A stretch of 64,000 nucleotides of DNA from Amaranthus tricolor (Eukaryota > Streptophyta > Magnoliopsida > Caryophyllales > Amaranthaceae), in contig NC_080049.1 in the NCBI RefSeq assembly GCF_026212465.1, positions 22,111,565 through 22,175,564 of the forward strand. Direction: 5' to 3'. Shown piece by piece: positions 35,746-46,564 of the stretch. The stretch's first letter is position 1. Each line of letters begins with the position of its first letter. The translations under genes were made by a program, and so were the position numbers. The notes under the pieces are model-generated. The model ran no database searches. It worked only from the letters and a program-made list of their open reading frames with translations, and was not told the DNA's origin.

Positions 35746-35921
35746 CCATTTCTGAATTTGTGTTTTACCAAATTTCTTGTTTTTCCTCAAACAAATTAGG
35801 AATCTAGTCATATATCATAGGTGCATTAATATGTATTCTAATCAAGTTAGGACACCTAGTTTCTTCACATATCTTAAAACTTTATACAAAAGGCCTTGAC
35901 TTGTTAAATTTCCATAAGATC

Positions 35922-36187
35922 TAGAGTTGTTTAAAAGTGACCCGACTCGAAAATCCGAACCGAAACTGAAAGTAAACCGACCCGAAAATGTGTTCCTTTT
36001 TTAGGTTTATCGAACCGACAGTACCCGAACCGAAATTGTACCCAAACCGATGGACACATATCTCCAATCGACTCGACCCGAGTGTGACCCGTTGTAACAC
36101 ACAGCCGAAAAATAACCGATCCGAAATACAATCGAATCGAATAACACCCGTCCGAAACCGACCCGATCACCCGAATGAACACCTCTA
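35922..36187. mobile_element. Non-autonomous hAT element (MITE)
   Basis: A 266-bp element beginning TAGAGTTGTTT and ending AACACCTCTA, flanked by ATAAGATC and GTAAGATC, an 8-bp target-site duplication with one mismatch as expected for hAT. The interior is rich in CCGAACCGA and ACCCG words. Frames through it are not genes. Confidence 0.8.
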
Positions 36188-36461
36188 GTAAGATCCGAGT
36201 AACTAGCAAAACGAACCAAGGACTGTTCCGGTTAAAAATTGGAAACAATCAAAAAATGGATACCTTCGGGCAAATATGATGGTAAAACGGTGGTTAATCT
36301 AAAAACCATTGAATATTTAAAAATAAACACCAACAAGTAACTAGCCCATAATAGAAGTGTTGCTTATATTTTATTCACAAATAAGGAGGATACGAAATTA
36401 AAGAATAAAAAAAGAAAATGCTTCACAAAACTAACAATCTACTGACTAGTGGATTATTAAG

Positions 36462-37762
36462 TTATGCTAGCTTCAAGCTCAAAGCTTGATACATCCATGG
36501 AGGATTACTATTTTTTTGCTCATTAACATAACCCGGTTCGATCCTCGAATCTTGATGAGTAAAACCATCCCATTTTGTTGTAGAGATTCTACCATTGTTC
36601 TCCTTAGGACTTGTTTTTCGTGTCTGGCTTGATCCGGTTGAAGACGATGATATGCTTTGACCCGACTCTGACTTACCTGTTTTTCTTCTTCTAGGGTTGA
36701 TAAAAGATGGACCTAATGTTAAAGTTAACTCAATCTCACCCTCATCGTCTATCATCTTCATTGAATCATTATTACCTTTTGATTCTGCAATGTGTTCTTC
36801 AGTATCATACAACAATCTTGGATTGGTGCTCACTAATACTACTTGATGATCATGCCTCATTATATTCAATCCCATGACTATATTTTTGTCATAATTTGAT
36901 TTTTCATTGCTAAAGGATTTTAAACAGCTCTCTGGTAGATTATGATATAGTTCAAGTTTTTGTTGGTTTACTTTAACATTTTCCATGAGCCTCTTTTGTA
37001 TTCGATATAAACGATGAAGTTCATTCACCTGTAATAGCAAAAATTATCATCCAACTTCAGTGCTTTGATTAAATTTCCGACAACAACAATAAATTGCGCT
37101 TTGATACCATGTTAGAAATTAGAATTAAAAAAAATATATATGCATCCAAAACAAAGAGGAGTAATTACCCACTTACAAGCCCAAATTAAAGGTGCTAGGT
37201 TCACTACTAAGAACATGTGATTGAGCAAGAACGGACACTTCAACATATATATACTTCCTCTATTCTTTAAAATTGTTTTTATTTGTCATTTTATATTGTT
37301 CTATTTGTTATTCTAACATTTTTAAATTTTTTATGGTTCTCATATGTTTTCCATAAAATATTTTTAAATAGTTGTGATTTCCATATTTTTTCCAGTAATT
37401 TTATTTTAATATTTTTAATACTTATAATCCCCACCTTTTCTCCATCAAATTTATTATTCAATAAAATAATATATTCACAATCTAAATGATTTTATTTTTT
37501 CTATTCCCATAAATATTCCTTATGAGAATAACTTTAAGAATAGAAAGAGTGTATATAAATATCTCCTTCCAAAAATAATACTAGTAAATGAAAAGTCAAA
37601 CAAAAAAAAGTTCAAATAAGAATGTTGAGTTCATACTTGGAAATGAAGAGATTTATAAAATTGCAAAAGAATATTTACCTGTTCTCTGAAGGTTTGTTCC
37701 TGCTTTAACATTGCGATTCCCATGAACCGTTTCTCATAATTGGACTTTCTGCTCCTTTCCAT
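36462..37762 (-). CDS. Plant-specific 216-residue protein, FREQV-ELHRLYR motif family
   Basis: Two exons: 37762-37679 (28 codons from ATG) and 37028-36462, joined across an intron with a GTAAAT donor and a TTACAG acceptor. The junction rebuilds the motif MLKQEQTFREQVNELHRLYR followed by IQKRLM, seen in plant proteins of unknown function related to the N-terminus of DUF863 proteins. An acidic patch ending in ELTLTLGPSFI, a Ser-rich stretch (SISSSSTGSSQTRK) and a C-terminal PPWMYQALSLKLA complete the usual layout. No catalytic domain is visible and the function is unknown. The frame is intact. Its intron carries a Stowaway-like element. Confidence 0.82.
37254..37551. mobile_element. Stowaway-like MITE in an intron
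   Basis: About 298 bp with TA on both sides and ends CTTCCTCTATTCTTTAAAAT and the complement of TTTAAGAATAGAAAGAGTG. It lies wholly within the intron of the 216-residue protein gene. The interior is AT-rich and non-coding. Confidence 0.6.
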
Positions 37763-38458
37763 TTGTTCTAATTAGGAATTGTAAAGAAAATTCTTTTAAA
37801 TGAAGTATTGTTGTTGTTCCTGAACATACAGTTTAGAAGAGAAAGATCTTAGATTTTATAACTATATATTTGTTTAGTTTAAGTCAAAGCAACAAGACAA
37901 ATAACTGTGTGCCTTATCTTTAATTTTGGATTTATATAACATCCTTAATAATTTCACATTATCTTATCACTTATATAACCCAACTTTTACTTCTATACGA
38001 ATATACCATATATTGCATCACTTTTAAATGCTAATTCTATTAGAATATATTAGAATAATATCTTTTAATTATACAAAATATTCTAGTAAATATCTTCTAA
38101 TAAATTCAACGTACCTAATACTATGCTCTATTAAATTAGAACATAAATATGTTTTTATCATCATCACCTTAATGAGTTTTGTCAAATGTAGAGTCTGAAT
38201 AGGGTGAGAAAAAAGTGATAATTACTCTTCTTATCTCTATGAAATTGCACTATTCTTTTAAGGTTATTGCATTTACTTAGCTTCCTTTCGTTTTTTGACA
38301 ATTGTTTCACTATCTTTTGTTAATTTGATTTAAACTCATTCTGAATTTTTATTTTATCCAAAAATGTCTTTCATTCGGTTATATTTTGTTATTGTGTAAA
38401 AGTGTTTTTCGATCTAAAATAGCAAATTTACACGGATGAGTCATAAAACATATATCAT
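37763..38458. other. Upstream region of the 216-residue gene
   Basis: Contains the presumed promoter and leader on the minus strand. A TATA-like box (complement of TTATATAAC near 37931) lies about 170 bp upstream of the ATG. No other gene or element was recognised. Confidence 0.4.
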
Positions 38459-38759
38459 CCGTTTGGTTAGTGGTACTAATGGCTATAATGGAAAAGATTT
38501 ATAATGTAAAATTTCATCAAAAGTTCAATGTCATTCCCATTGTAACTTTGATCACAAAAAAGTTTTTTTGTTTATAAATTTTCATTACCACCTAATACCA
38601 CCTCTTCTAATGGTAATGCATTGGAATGAAGTTTATGAAGAAAATAAGATAATTGAAGTTGGACATGCATAGCCATCAAGATAGCCAAGAAAATTTTCAA
38701 CCAAAATTACACTAGTATTCATTCCCATTATCACCATTTATTACTACCTACCAAAAGGT
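38459..38759 (+). mobile_element. CCGTTTGG-ended MITE, copy 3
   Basis: Homologous along its length to 22851-23160 in the same orientation: CCGTTTGGTTAGTGGTACTA at the start, GCATTGGAATGAAGTTTATG and TTGAAGTTGGACATGC inside, and ACTACCTACCAAAAGG at the end. Confidence 0.75.
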
Positions 38760-38849
38760 CGATAATACTATGTGAAAGAGGATGGCTCGGACCCAACAAT
38801 GGTAGAAAACGATGTAGAAGTTAAGTGGAAAAAACAGAGTATAAACAAG

Positions 38850-39440
38850 AGACAAATAATCAATCAATACAGTTTGTTTATGAGGTATCTAATGATACCT
38901 CTTCCTCAAAAGATGATTACTTTCATTAATCTATTCAACAATACATTAATGACTGATCAAACACACTTGAGAACAAGCTCTCAAGATAGTGATTTCATTC
39001 AACAATGGAGATCACCCACAATCTAATACATAGAAGAAACTCTCTTGGTTCTTAAACTCTATCCTTTCTAATGGGTATTAGCCTTACCACTTACTTCTAG
39101 TGATGTTCTAAGGCTCCCTTATATAGCCTAGCGCATATTAGAAGCCCTAAGACCAATGGCTTAAAACCCAAACAAAACCCGCAACAAAACAGAATCGCGC
39201 ACTGATGAGGCACTGGTGCCCGCTCGACCGAGCATGGTCCGCTCGACCAGTTGAGCGCCTCTACTGACTATTCTGATATGCTCCTGGATAACAACTCGAC
39301 CCATTGCTCGACTGATTCTAGCTTGCTCGATTGGTCGAGCACCTCAACTTGGTGCTTGTGACTGCTTCAGCCTTGCAACACGAACCTTTGTTCTTTGTCG
39401 CACCTCATCACAGCACTTCAAAGACCCTCTACATGAGGGT
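38850..39440 (-). mobile_element. LTR-like sequence with GCTCG palindromes
   Basis: On the minus strand a TATA-type box (complement of CTTATATAGCC at 39117-39127) lies about 90-220 bp downstream of a CpG-rich GCTCG cluster, as in the LTRs at 2310 and 23811. Overall similarity to those is weak outside the cluster and the edges are approximate. The 84-residue frame at 38772-39026 is not a gene. Confidence 0.4.
39211..39345. promoter_or_regulatory. CpG-rich palindrome cluster
   Basis: CCGCTCGACCGAGC, CCGCTCGACCAGTTGAGCG, TTGCTCGACTGA and GCTCGATTGGTCGAGC occur within 135 bp. Third instance in the window of this motif placed upstream of an LTR-type TATA box. Confidence 0.45.
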
Positions 39441-39732
39441 GATTTATTTTTTGTTCTAACACTATGAAAACCATATGAAAGGTACATGTAAGTTTGGAAC
39501 TCAAATAATATCTTTCCATCCATGTAGTTGTAGGGGCCATATATACGTATATTTCCCAAACATACCTTACGTTACAAGTAGTTTGGTAGCCAGTTATATT
39601 AGCTAATTTAGATATTTTAGGTAAGTGACACATCATATTCACTGTGTTTTAAATGACATATAATCATATCATTGTAATTTTGCATGCTTTTCAATATTAT
39701 TTCTTTCGTCTCTTTCAGAAATTACTATATAA

Positions 39733-41297
39733 TACTATAAAAAAAAAAAGTTTGGCGACAAAAAAAGCTTTTGTTTCTAAGTTTGGTAACAAAATTAGTG
39801 GCAAAAAGGCAATTTTTGTCGCAAATATTGTTGTTCAAAATTTTTAAACGGTATATTTTTTAGTAATTAGGCGTAATAAGTTTGATTGAACAATAAAAAC
39901 ATTTTGTCACCAAAACTTATTCATTTTCTTTATAAGCTAAGTATTGTGCTATTTCTCTCTCCATCTCCCATTTTCCTTCTCTGATCTCCATATTTTTACA
40001 TTTTTTCTCCTTCCCTAAACCCCATAAACTTATCTCTACAAGAAGCTTAATCACTTCATTAATGGAAACAACTACCCTTTGCTCTCCTTCTCTCAAAAAG
40101 AACACTTATCTTCTCTCAAATATTAAACCTTTTGAAAAATCTTCTCAATATTGAGTTTTGAACGCTACGATCTGGGTTTACTTTTGTTCTTCATTTTTGT
40201 ATTGTTGTTCGATTTTGTTCTTTGATTTTGTGCTGTTCTTCGTTTTTTGTTCTTCGATTTTGGGTTGTTGTTCTTCGTTTCTTTTCTTTGATTTAGTGTT
40301 GTTGTTCTTCGATTGCGTTCTTCATTTTTTTTAAAAGTTTTTGTTCTTCGTTTTTTTTTTCATTTTTAAGTTGTTGGGTTTTTGTTTTTGTTGTTCATGT
40401 TTTTGTTCTTCAATTTAGTTTTTTGTTCTTCATTTTTTTTCATGTTTTTTTTCCTCAATTTTTTTCAGATTTTTTTTGTTGGGTCTTTTTTTTTTGTTTA
40501 TGTTCTTCATTTATTTTTCAATTCTGAGTTTTTTTTGTTCTTCCATATTATTGGACCATTTATGAATTTTTAGAATTTTATATATTTTTCAGAATTTGAA
40601 AAGGATAATTAATTTTTTTAGGGAGTCATTAATCTAATAAAGAACCATTAACAATTTACTAATTACTCCCTCCGTTCTTTTTTGATCTTCCACATTACTA
40701 TAACGGGTAGTTTCAAAAGTTCTTCCACTTTAGAATACTTTCTATTTTTAGAAAGTTTTTATCTCACTTTTACCCCTTAAAACCCCCCATTTTCTTTTAA
40801 TGTACCATTTTCTTTTATTTATAATTATTTTCTCTCTCATACTTTCAATACAATCATTACTTCACACTACTATTTAATTAAAATAATATCCACTACAACC
40901 CAAAGATTCTATCTTCCTTAATATGTGTGAAAAATCAAAAGTGGAAGATTAAAAAAGAACGGAGGGAGTATTTTTTAGTTAAAATTTAATTTACTCATTA
41001 AATTTCATTTAATTCTGTTTTGTTGTGTAAATATTACTTTAATAATATATATTTGTTAAAAAAATTGAATATTTGTTGTTATTGTTAAATAATAATAGTA
41101 ATGACTATTATTATTTAATAATAATGACAAATATTCAATTTTTTTTATGACCTGTAATTAATGTTAGTGAAAAATTAGGCGACAAGTTTTTTTTAGCGAC
41201 AAGGCGTTTTGTTACCTATTTTATCGCCAAACGTGTTTTGTGACAAAGTAAGCGACAAAAACCCTTTGTCGCCATATTTCTTTATATTTTCTGTGTA
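39733..41297. mobile_element. Degenerate non-autonomous CACTA-like element
   Basis: The left end ACTATAAAAAAAAAAAGTTT leads into TTGGCGACAAAA. The right end contains repeated AGCGACAAG, TTTGTCGCCATAT and finally TTTTCTGTGTA, a worn version of the CACTACAGAAAA-type terminus. GGCGAC/GTCGCC subterminal words cluster at both ends, as in the element at 4739. There is no coding region inside; the middle is a T-rich tract of TTGTTCTTCG-type repeats (40180-40550) and an inserted Stowaway. Confidence 0.55.
40666..40968. mobile_element. Stowaway MITE
   Basis: A 303-bp element flanked by TA on each side, with near-perfect inverted ends CTCCCTCCGTTCTTTTTTGA and the complement of AAAAAAGAACGGAGGGAG. It lies inside the CACTA-like element, so it inserted later. 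Confidence 0.88.
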
Positions 41298-41880
41298 ATT
41301 TAAAAAACTCTCATATATTCGAGTACTATAGATCTTATTGATGCTCATGCTGCTAATCTACGAATAACCTAACCAAATATAGTACATACTTTAGGACTTG
41401 GATCACATTATCTATACCCTTTTCCTAGTTCTTTCCCTAAATATTTTAATCATAAGATATGATTTCCCTTTTTTCTATTGAGGAAGATGTTAATTATTAC
41501 TCCTATACTAAACAAATAAATAATTAATTATGATGTTTAAAAGTATATTTAACCTATTATGTCGTGAACATATTTTTCCATTAATAAGTTGTATCAACTT
41601 GGAGTATGATATGTCTTGTTAATTGGAAATAGTGTTGGCTAATTAGAGGGATATCTGAATATAGAATGTAAGTAGTAAAGATATGAATATTAAGGTAAAT
41701 ATGTAAAAAAAATACACTAGTGTAGCAAGTTATAGGTGTTCAAATGCGGAATTCAATAACGGTTAAACATCTATAACCCAAGAAACAAGAATTAATCACT
41801 ATTGCAAATTACTATCGAGTCGGAGATTAGTATCGATTTAGACACATCTACGTAGTCCACTTTGTTCTAGATCAATGATC
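41298..41880. other. Intergenic, nothing recognised
   Basis: AT-rich, without open frames of interest or clear element ends. Confidence 0.4.
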
Positions 41881-42083
41881 GTCACCCATTTTTAATTTTT
41901 TTTAAAATTAGCGACGACCTAGCTACGACCCCAGGTCTTAGCCAACAGGAGCAACAACCTGGAACCGTAACCAGACCGTAGCAGTTTTTTTACTTTTTAA
42001 TTTGATATAATTTTTAAAAAATAGCACGAACTACGATCGTTACTAGTCCGTTGCCATTTTTGGTGTAGTTGCCAAGCCGTAGC
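41881..42083. mobile_element. Possible CACTA 3' end fragment
   Basis: TAGCTACGACC, CCGTAGC and ACTACGATCG words recur in AT-rich DNA. The tract runs into CCATTTTTGGTGTAGTTG, close to the complement of a CACTACACCAAAAATGG-type terminus. It is cut at 42083 by the start of a gypsy LTR. No left end was found. Confidence 0.35.
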
Positions 42084-42144
42084 TGATGAGGTAGCGGGAT
42101 TGTTAACAGAATTCTACTATGAGGGGTATTATGGGTGTATAAAG

Positions 42145-43414
42145 TGTTAGAGATGGTGAACGACAACAAGAGGGGGGTGAATTATTGTTTTTAATAAGTT
42201 TAAGTATTTTAGCCCTGTTTTTGCGGAATTAGATTGTGGAATTAAAACTTAAACTTAAAATGAAAAAGTAAAAGAGACAACACAATTTTACGTGGAAACC
42301 TTCTAGGCCTAAATAGAAGGAAAAACCACGACCCTTCGGGATTTCAAAACTCTTCAATATGTTTTAGGCAATTAGTTATAATTACATAAAACAAATACAA
42401 CTTGCTTCACTCGAAGCTTCTCTAACTAGGTTAACTTCTCTTTCTCTTGCTTCACTCGAAGCTTCTCCAATTCTCTAGCTTCACTCGAAGCTTTCTAATT
42501 CTCTAGCTTCACTCGAAGCTTCTCCAATTCTCTAGCTTCACTCGAAGCTTTCTAATTCTCTAGCTTCACTCGAAGCTTTCTAATTCTCTAAGCTTCACTC
42601 GAAGCTTTCTAATTCTCCCCTAGACTTACCCAAGTCTAGTTACAACGATTCTCTCGAAAACCCTTTACAAAGGATAAATTCTTAAAGATAAAATTAAAGA
42701 GTTGCACAAGAAAATATTATAAATTAATTGGCAATTTTGGAACAAAAATATTTCTTGTTAATATTAATCTCACGTATGGACTCTTAGGCACCTTTTTGGC
42801 TTCCTAATTTCGGTTGAATCAAGTTCCCTTTATATAGGAGTTCAACTAGCTAATAAAAAGGATTGATGGAAGCTTGATTTACAAGAAAATAGCCACAATT
42901 TATTTTTCTAAAAATAGGCAACGTAGTTTTTCACTTAATTAGATCCAAAACACAAGCCTATTTTTAAGGAGAGAAATATTCCACTCTTAGAAAGTGTACC
43001 GTTATTTTAAGGTGGTTATAAAATATTTTGCCAATTAACTTATTAAATGAATGATGCAACAAATTAATTTTAACTAATACATCAATTAAAAAATCAGAAA
43101 AATAAAATTATCAGAAACTCCAGCCGACGTAAATTCTCCAGACTTCAGTCTGGGAATAAAGCACTGTCTCCATTTTCCAGTAACGTCAGATCATCAAACT
43201 TAGTAACAATAGATCTTCTGTCTACATTTAACATCTTAAGCGACATACCTTATCTAACATTTTTGGATTCTTTTGACAAGTACAACGTTCATAGATTAAG
43301 TCATAGGCACTATCAACGATCTCTATCAAGATCGGATATCAACCTGCATACAATCTCTAAAATACATATGTTTATATAAAGTGTAGTCATCATCAAAACC
43401 TAAGAGAGCCAACA
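42145..43414 (-). mobile_element. Solo LTR nested in gypsy LTR
   Basis: Read on the minus strand it starts TGTTGGCTCTCTTAGG and ends CACCATCTCTAACA. A TATA-type box (complement of CCTTTATATAGG near 42828) is followed by an R/U5-type block (complement of TTTTACGTGGAAACC near 42285). There is no coding sequence. The flanks TAAAG and AAGGG agree only partly as a target-site duplication. It carries a minisatellite. Confidence 0.65.
42400..42618. repeat. Minisatellite, 28-29 bp unit
   Basis: Seven copies of a unit centred on GCTTCACTCGAAGCTT followed by CTAATTCTCTA or CTCCAATTCTCTA. Each unit has a near-palindromic core (TTCACTCGAAGCTT). Six copies are contiguous from about 42449; one lies 40 bp upstream. 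The regular but unequal units and lack of unique spacers exclude a CRISPR array. Confidence 0.9.
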
Positions 43415-43670
43415 AAGGGAAACCCTCTAAAAGGAGAATCTTATAACCAATCTAAGTGGGCAGCAGGTTGTAAGGCCTTGTTTAGCTCTATAAATATGAT
43501 TATGTAATAATTGGTTGATAGGCAATGAAATACAATTATTCTCCTCTCTTAATTCTACATATTCTTGTTTCTTCTTTCTGATTCTTCTTCTCTCGTTTTG
43601 TACTCTCCTTCTCATCTCTAAATTCCTTCTTTCCTTCTTTAAAACATACTCTGATTAATGATTCATAACA

Positions 43671-44166
43671 CAATCCCCTTAGGATGAAGTATTAAAGATC
43701 AATTTTTAGGTTCCAACTAGAGAAAATGTTGACAAAGGTATAGTCTGATGGTGGTCCGACATGGATACTAAACGATGTTTTAGCGCCATTTTCACAATCG
43801 ACATAAGTCAACCTTTGAATTTGAAAAAAACTTGATCAACTCTAAAAATACACATAGTATAGTAATAGTAAACAAACCAAAATATAATTTGTCAAATAAG
43901 TTTCAAACCTAAAATTCCTAATAAAATCATCTAACAACAAAAAGTTCCTTAAAAAGCAGTCATACAAAACGTTCATTTTCCTTCCATATACTACACCTTT
44001 ATAGCATACCAAACCTCCCCATCAACTAAACAGAATTCAAGAACCAAAGTCATCCATGGAGTTGAAATTACCATTTTACCCTTGTGTGAATCCTTATTAT
44101 TCAACTGGTCCTTTCCATTGAGAGTATTTTCCCAGTTTTGCAAATCATTCAAAAGACCTTCAAAAT
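43671..44166 (-). pseudogene. Duplicated exon 2 and intron segment of RPAP3-like gene
   Basis: The reverse complement of this block matches 57391-58088 (exon 2 and following intron) apart from a 192-bp insertion in the other copy. Exon 2 homology lies at 44166-44086 and encodes an FEGLLNDLQNWE..LNGKDQLNN-type sequence on the minus strand. The splice donor GT is changed to AC here. Homology starts within one base of the exon's 5' end; the upstream intron and exon 1 are absent. Confidence 0.75.
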
Positions 44167-44584
44167 GATAATGGCTAATTTCACACTCTTCTTCTTGCTA
44201 ATAAATTTTGATGTGCATGATTTGTAGCTCTTAGAGAACAACTAGCAAGAAACCATAATAATCATATATACATAATCAAACGACAATTGAAACATCGCAT
44301 TAACGAAATGAGTCTTCGTACCATCACGATCCATCGTTAGAGCGTACCCGTTTTACCAGTAGCCTCCAGTATGTAACATAAGTTTTGAGGTGCATGATGT
44401 TCTAAAAAGAGTTTTGTTCATTAGTCAACTATTCTAGAAGTATAATAGTTTTGTATTTTACGAGTATTATCAAAGATGTGATTGGCATTGCTTCATATAA
44501 GGTTTGTTATGATTATAGTTGACTTGTAGGTGGGTATATTAGTAGTATGTTGTTTGAGATTCTTGAGCGCATAGGTGAGTTAGC

Positions 44585-44880
44585 TTTTAGTCTCGTTTTA
44601 CCAGCTTCCATTGAGCGAATGCATGACATGTTCCACGTATTTCAGCTTAGACAATATATCAGAGACGACTCACACGTTCTCCAGCCTGAACAGCTGACCC
44701 TTAATGACACCTTGTAGTACGAGGAGACACCCATTCAGATCCTAGATATGAAAATGCGCGATACTCATCGAGGTAGTGTAATACTTGTGAAGGTGCTATG
44801 ATATATCCATGTTACCGAGGAAGCCACATGCGAAACAGAAGATGCCATGAAATGCGACTATCCTTCGTTGTTTGCTCAGG
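44585..44880 (+). pseudogene. Ty3/gypsy pol C-terminal fragment
   Basis: Translation gives LVLPASIERMHDMFHVFQLR, SHVLQPEQLTLNDTL, stop, YEETPIQILD, then VILVKVL, stop, and EEATCETEDAM..YPSLF, the conserved tail of gypsy integrase up to the HPVFHVS-like and YP.LF motifs. Two in-frame stops show decay. It has no LTR of its own nearby. Confidence 0.75.
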
Positions 44881-45149
44881 TATTATTATGATTATTGTTG
44901 TTATAAATATCACATCTCATTAGTCTTTGAGAAGTAAGCTCGAGGATGAACTTTATGCTAAGTTGGGTAGGATCCTAAGATTTCGGGGGGAATGCTTAGA
45001 CTTGGTTAGTTCTTGGTAGAAGTTGTAAGGTTCGTTCGTTAGCATAGTTTTCTTATGTTGGACATAATAGGATTGTATATATACTCAGAAGTTCCTTAGT
45101 AATGACTTTGAGATTCAATAAACTTCTAGGACGAAGTTCTCTTCAAGTT

Positions 45150-46480
45150 GGATAAATTGTAACATTTGAGAAATTAATCTTTTTTTTAGAAGCGGAAATT
45201 TAAAATAAATAGTAAGAATAGAGAATTATTTGGGTCAAATTTAAATGAAATGGGGAATAGATGATTGGGCTATAGAGGAATTAGAAAATCCTTCTATAAT
45301 TCAAGTAAGAGTAAAAAACACAATTTACCCTTGCTTCTTTCACTTTTTCTGTCCCGACAACCCGCCGCCTGCCACTCACTCCACCTGTGACCGGTTACCA
45401 CACACTACCGTACGCAGGGCCTTCCAGGGGCGCCTCCAGTAGCCATACAAACTGGGAAAATTTTATATGATGTTCTTGATGTTCTTAAAAACATAATCAT
45501 TCAAATCAATAGTTGTATGGCTAATAAATGTTCTTCTTGCTAATCATTCAAATTAATACATAATCCCACTAACGACTGTTGCTTCTTCTTCTTGCTGTTT
45601 CATCTTGTTGTTTCATCCTCCCACATACCTCAAACGTTCATTTTGCTATTTCATCTTCAAACTTCCCACAACCCATGAATTATTCAAGCTTCAACTGTTA
45701 TTTCATCTTCAAACTTACGACATTTTCAGTTGATTCTTTCCCCTTTCAGCCAAAAATTCAAGCTTCAATTACTTTGGTTTTTTCCCCTTTCTTAAAACAC
45801 CATTGTTGGATTTATTCATAGGGTTTATTTTAACATTTTTTTGTAAAATAGCTGTGAACTAATTTTTCTATATAATTACTTCTTTGTAGGTAACTAATCT
45901 TCACTTAGAGGGCATAATATTATCATTTAAATATCAAGATAATTTTAATTAAATGAAGTTGTTTATGAGTTTGATATTTTTCAAGTTCATGTTATTAATT
46001 TGTTAATTATTTTAATTTATGTGTATTTTGTTAAAAATGTGGTTTGTTGTTGTACATATGTTTTTAATTATTAGAATTAGAATATACATATTTTTAGAGT
46101 TAAATGATTTGTTTTATTATTTATATTTTGAATATGGTTTTATTTACAATGTAGTGCTTATATTGAAGTATAAAGTATAGAATTAGAATATGTTTGGTTA
46201 TATAGAATTAGAATATGAAGTATAAAGTATGAAGTATACGATGTTAATTATTTTAAGTGATTTTATTTTATAACATAATGTAGTGCTTATATAAAATTAG
46301 TATATATATATAGATTTCACTTACGTTTAAATATATATTTAAAGTAATTATATCAATACTATTATAAAATTCAAGTTTTTCTTGATTTGCAGTTTAAAAA
46401 TGCTTATTAAAAGATTTTTTTAAAAGAACTTAATAGATGTAGTCGAATAAGTTTTTACTTACACCTTAAAGTAACTATAT
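45150..46480. other. Intergenic with a copied gene-leader segment
   Basis: 45330-45440 matches 56860-56963, the leader of the RPAP3-like gene, in the same orientation (CCCGACAACCCGCC, CTCCACCTGTGACCGGT and GGCGCCTCCAGTAGCCA are shared). The rest is AT-rich with no gene seen. Confidence 0.6.
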
Positions 46481-46563
46481 CACACGATCCTACGATCCGA
46501 TTCTATCAATTTCAATCCTTACCCCTCAACGATTCTAAGTAGAATCTCAATCCTAACAACCTT
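46481..46563. repeat. Dispersed repeat, copy 1
   Basis: ATCCTACGATCCGATTCTAT through CAATCCTAACAACCTTG matches 63893-63975 in the same orientation with about a dozen differences. It borders the 21-bp array here. Confidence 0.6.
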
Positions 46564-46564
46564 G

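Larger units (their letters stand above)
42084..43670 (+). mobile_element. Gypsy LTR split by a nested LTR
   Basis: 42084-42144 (TGATGAGGTAGCGGGATTGT) and 43415-43670 (ending GATTCATAACA) together form a 317-bp LTR homologous to the one at 58089-58396 in reverse orientation. The intervening 1270 bp is a separate LTR. No internal gypsy sequence adjoins it; the right flank (CAATCCCCTTAGG) is the same host-intron sequence that flanks the 58-kb LTR. Confidence 0.82.

Noticed and set aside
38772..39026. 84-residue plus frame
   Set aside because: Falls in an LTR-like segment on the opposite strand to its TATA box and has no recognisable content.
42400..42618. CRISPR-like array
   Set aside because: Units are tandem with no unique spacers, in a plant nuclear LTR; it is a minisatellite.
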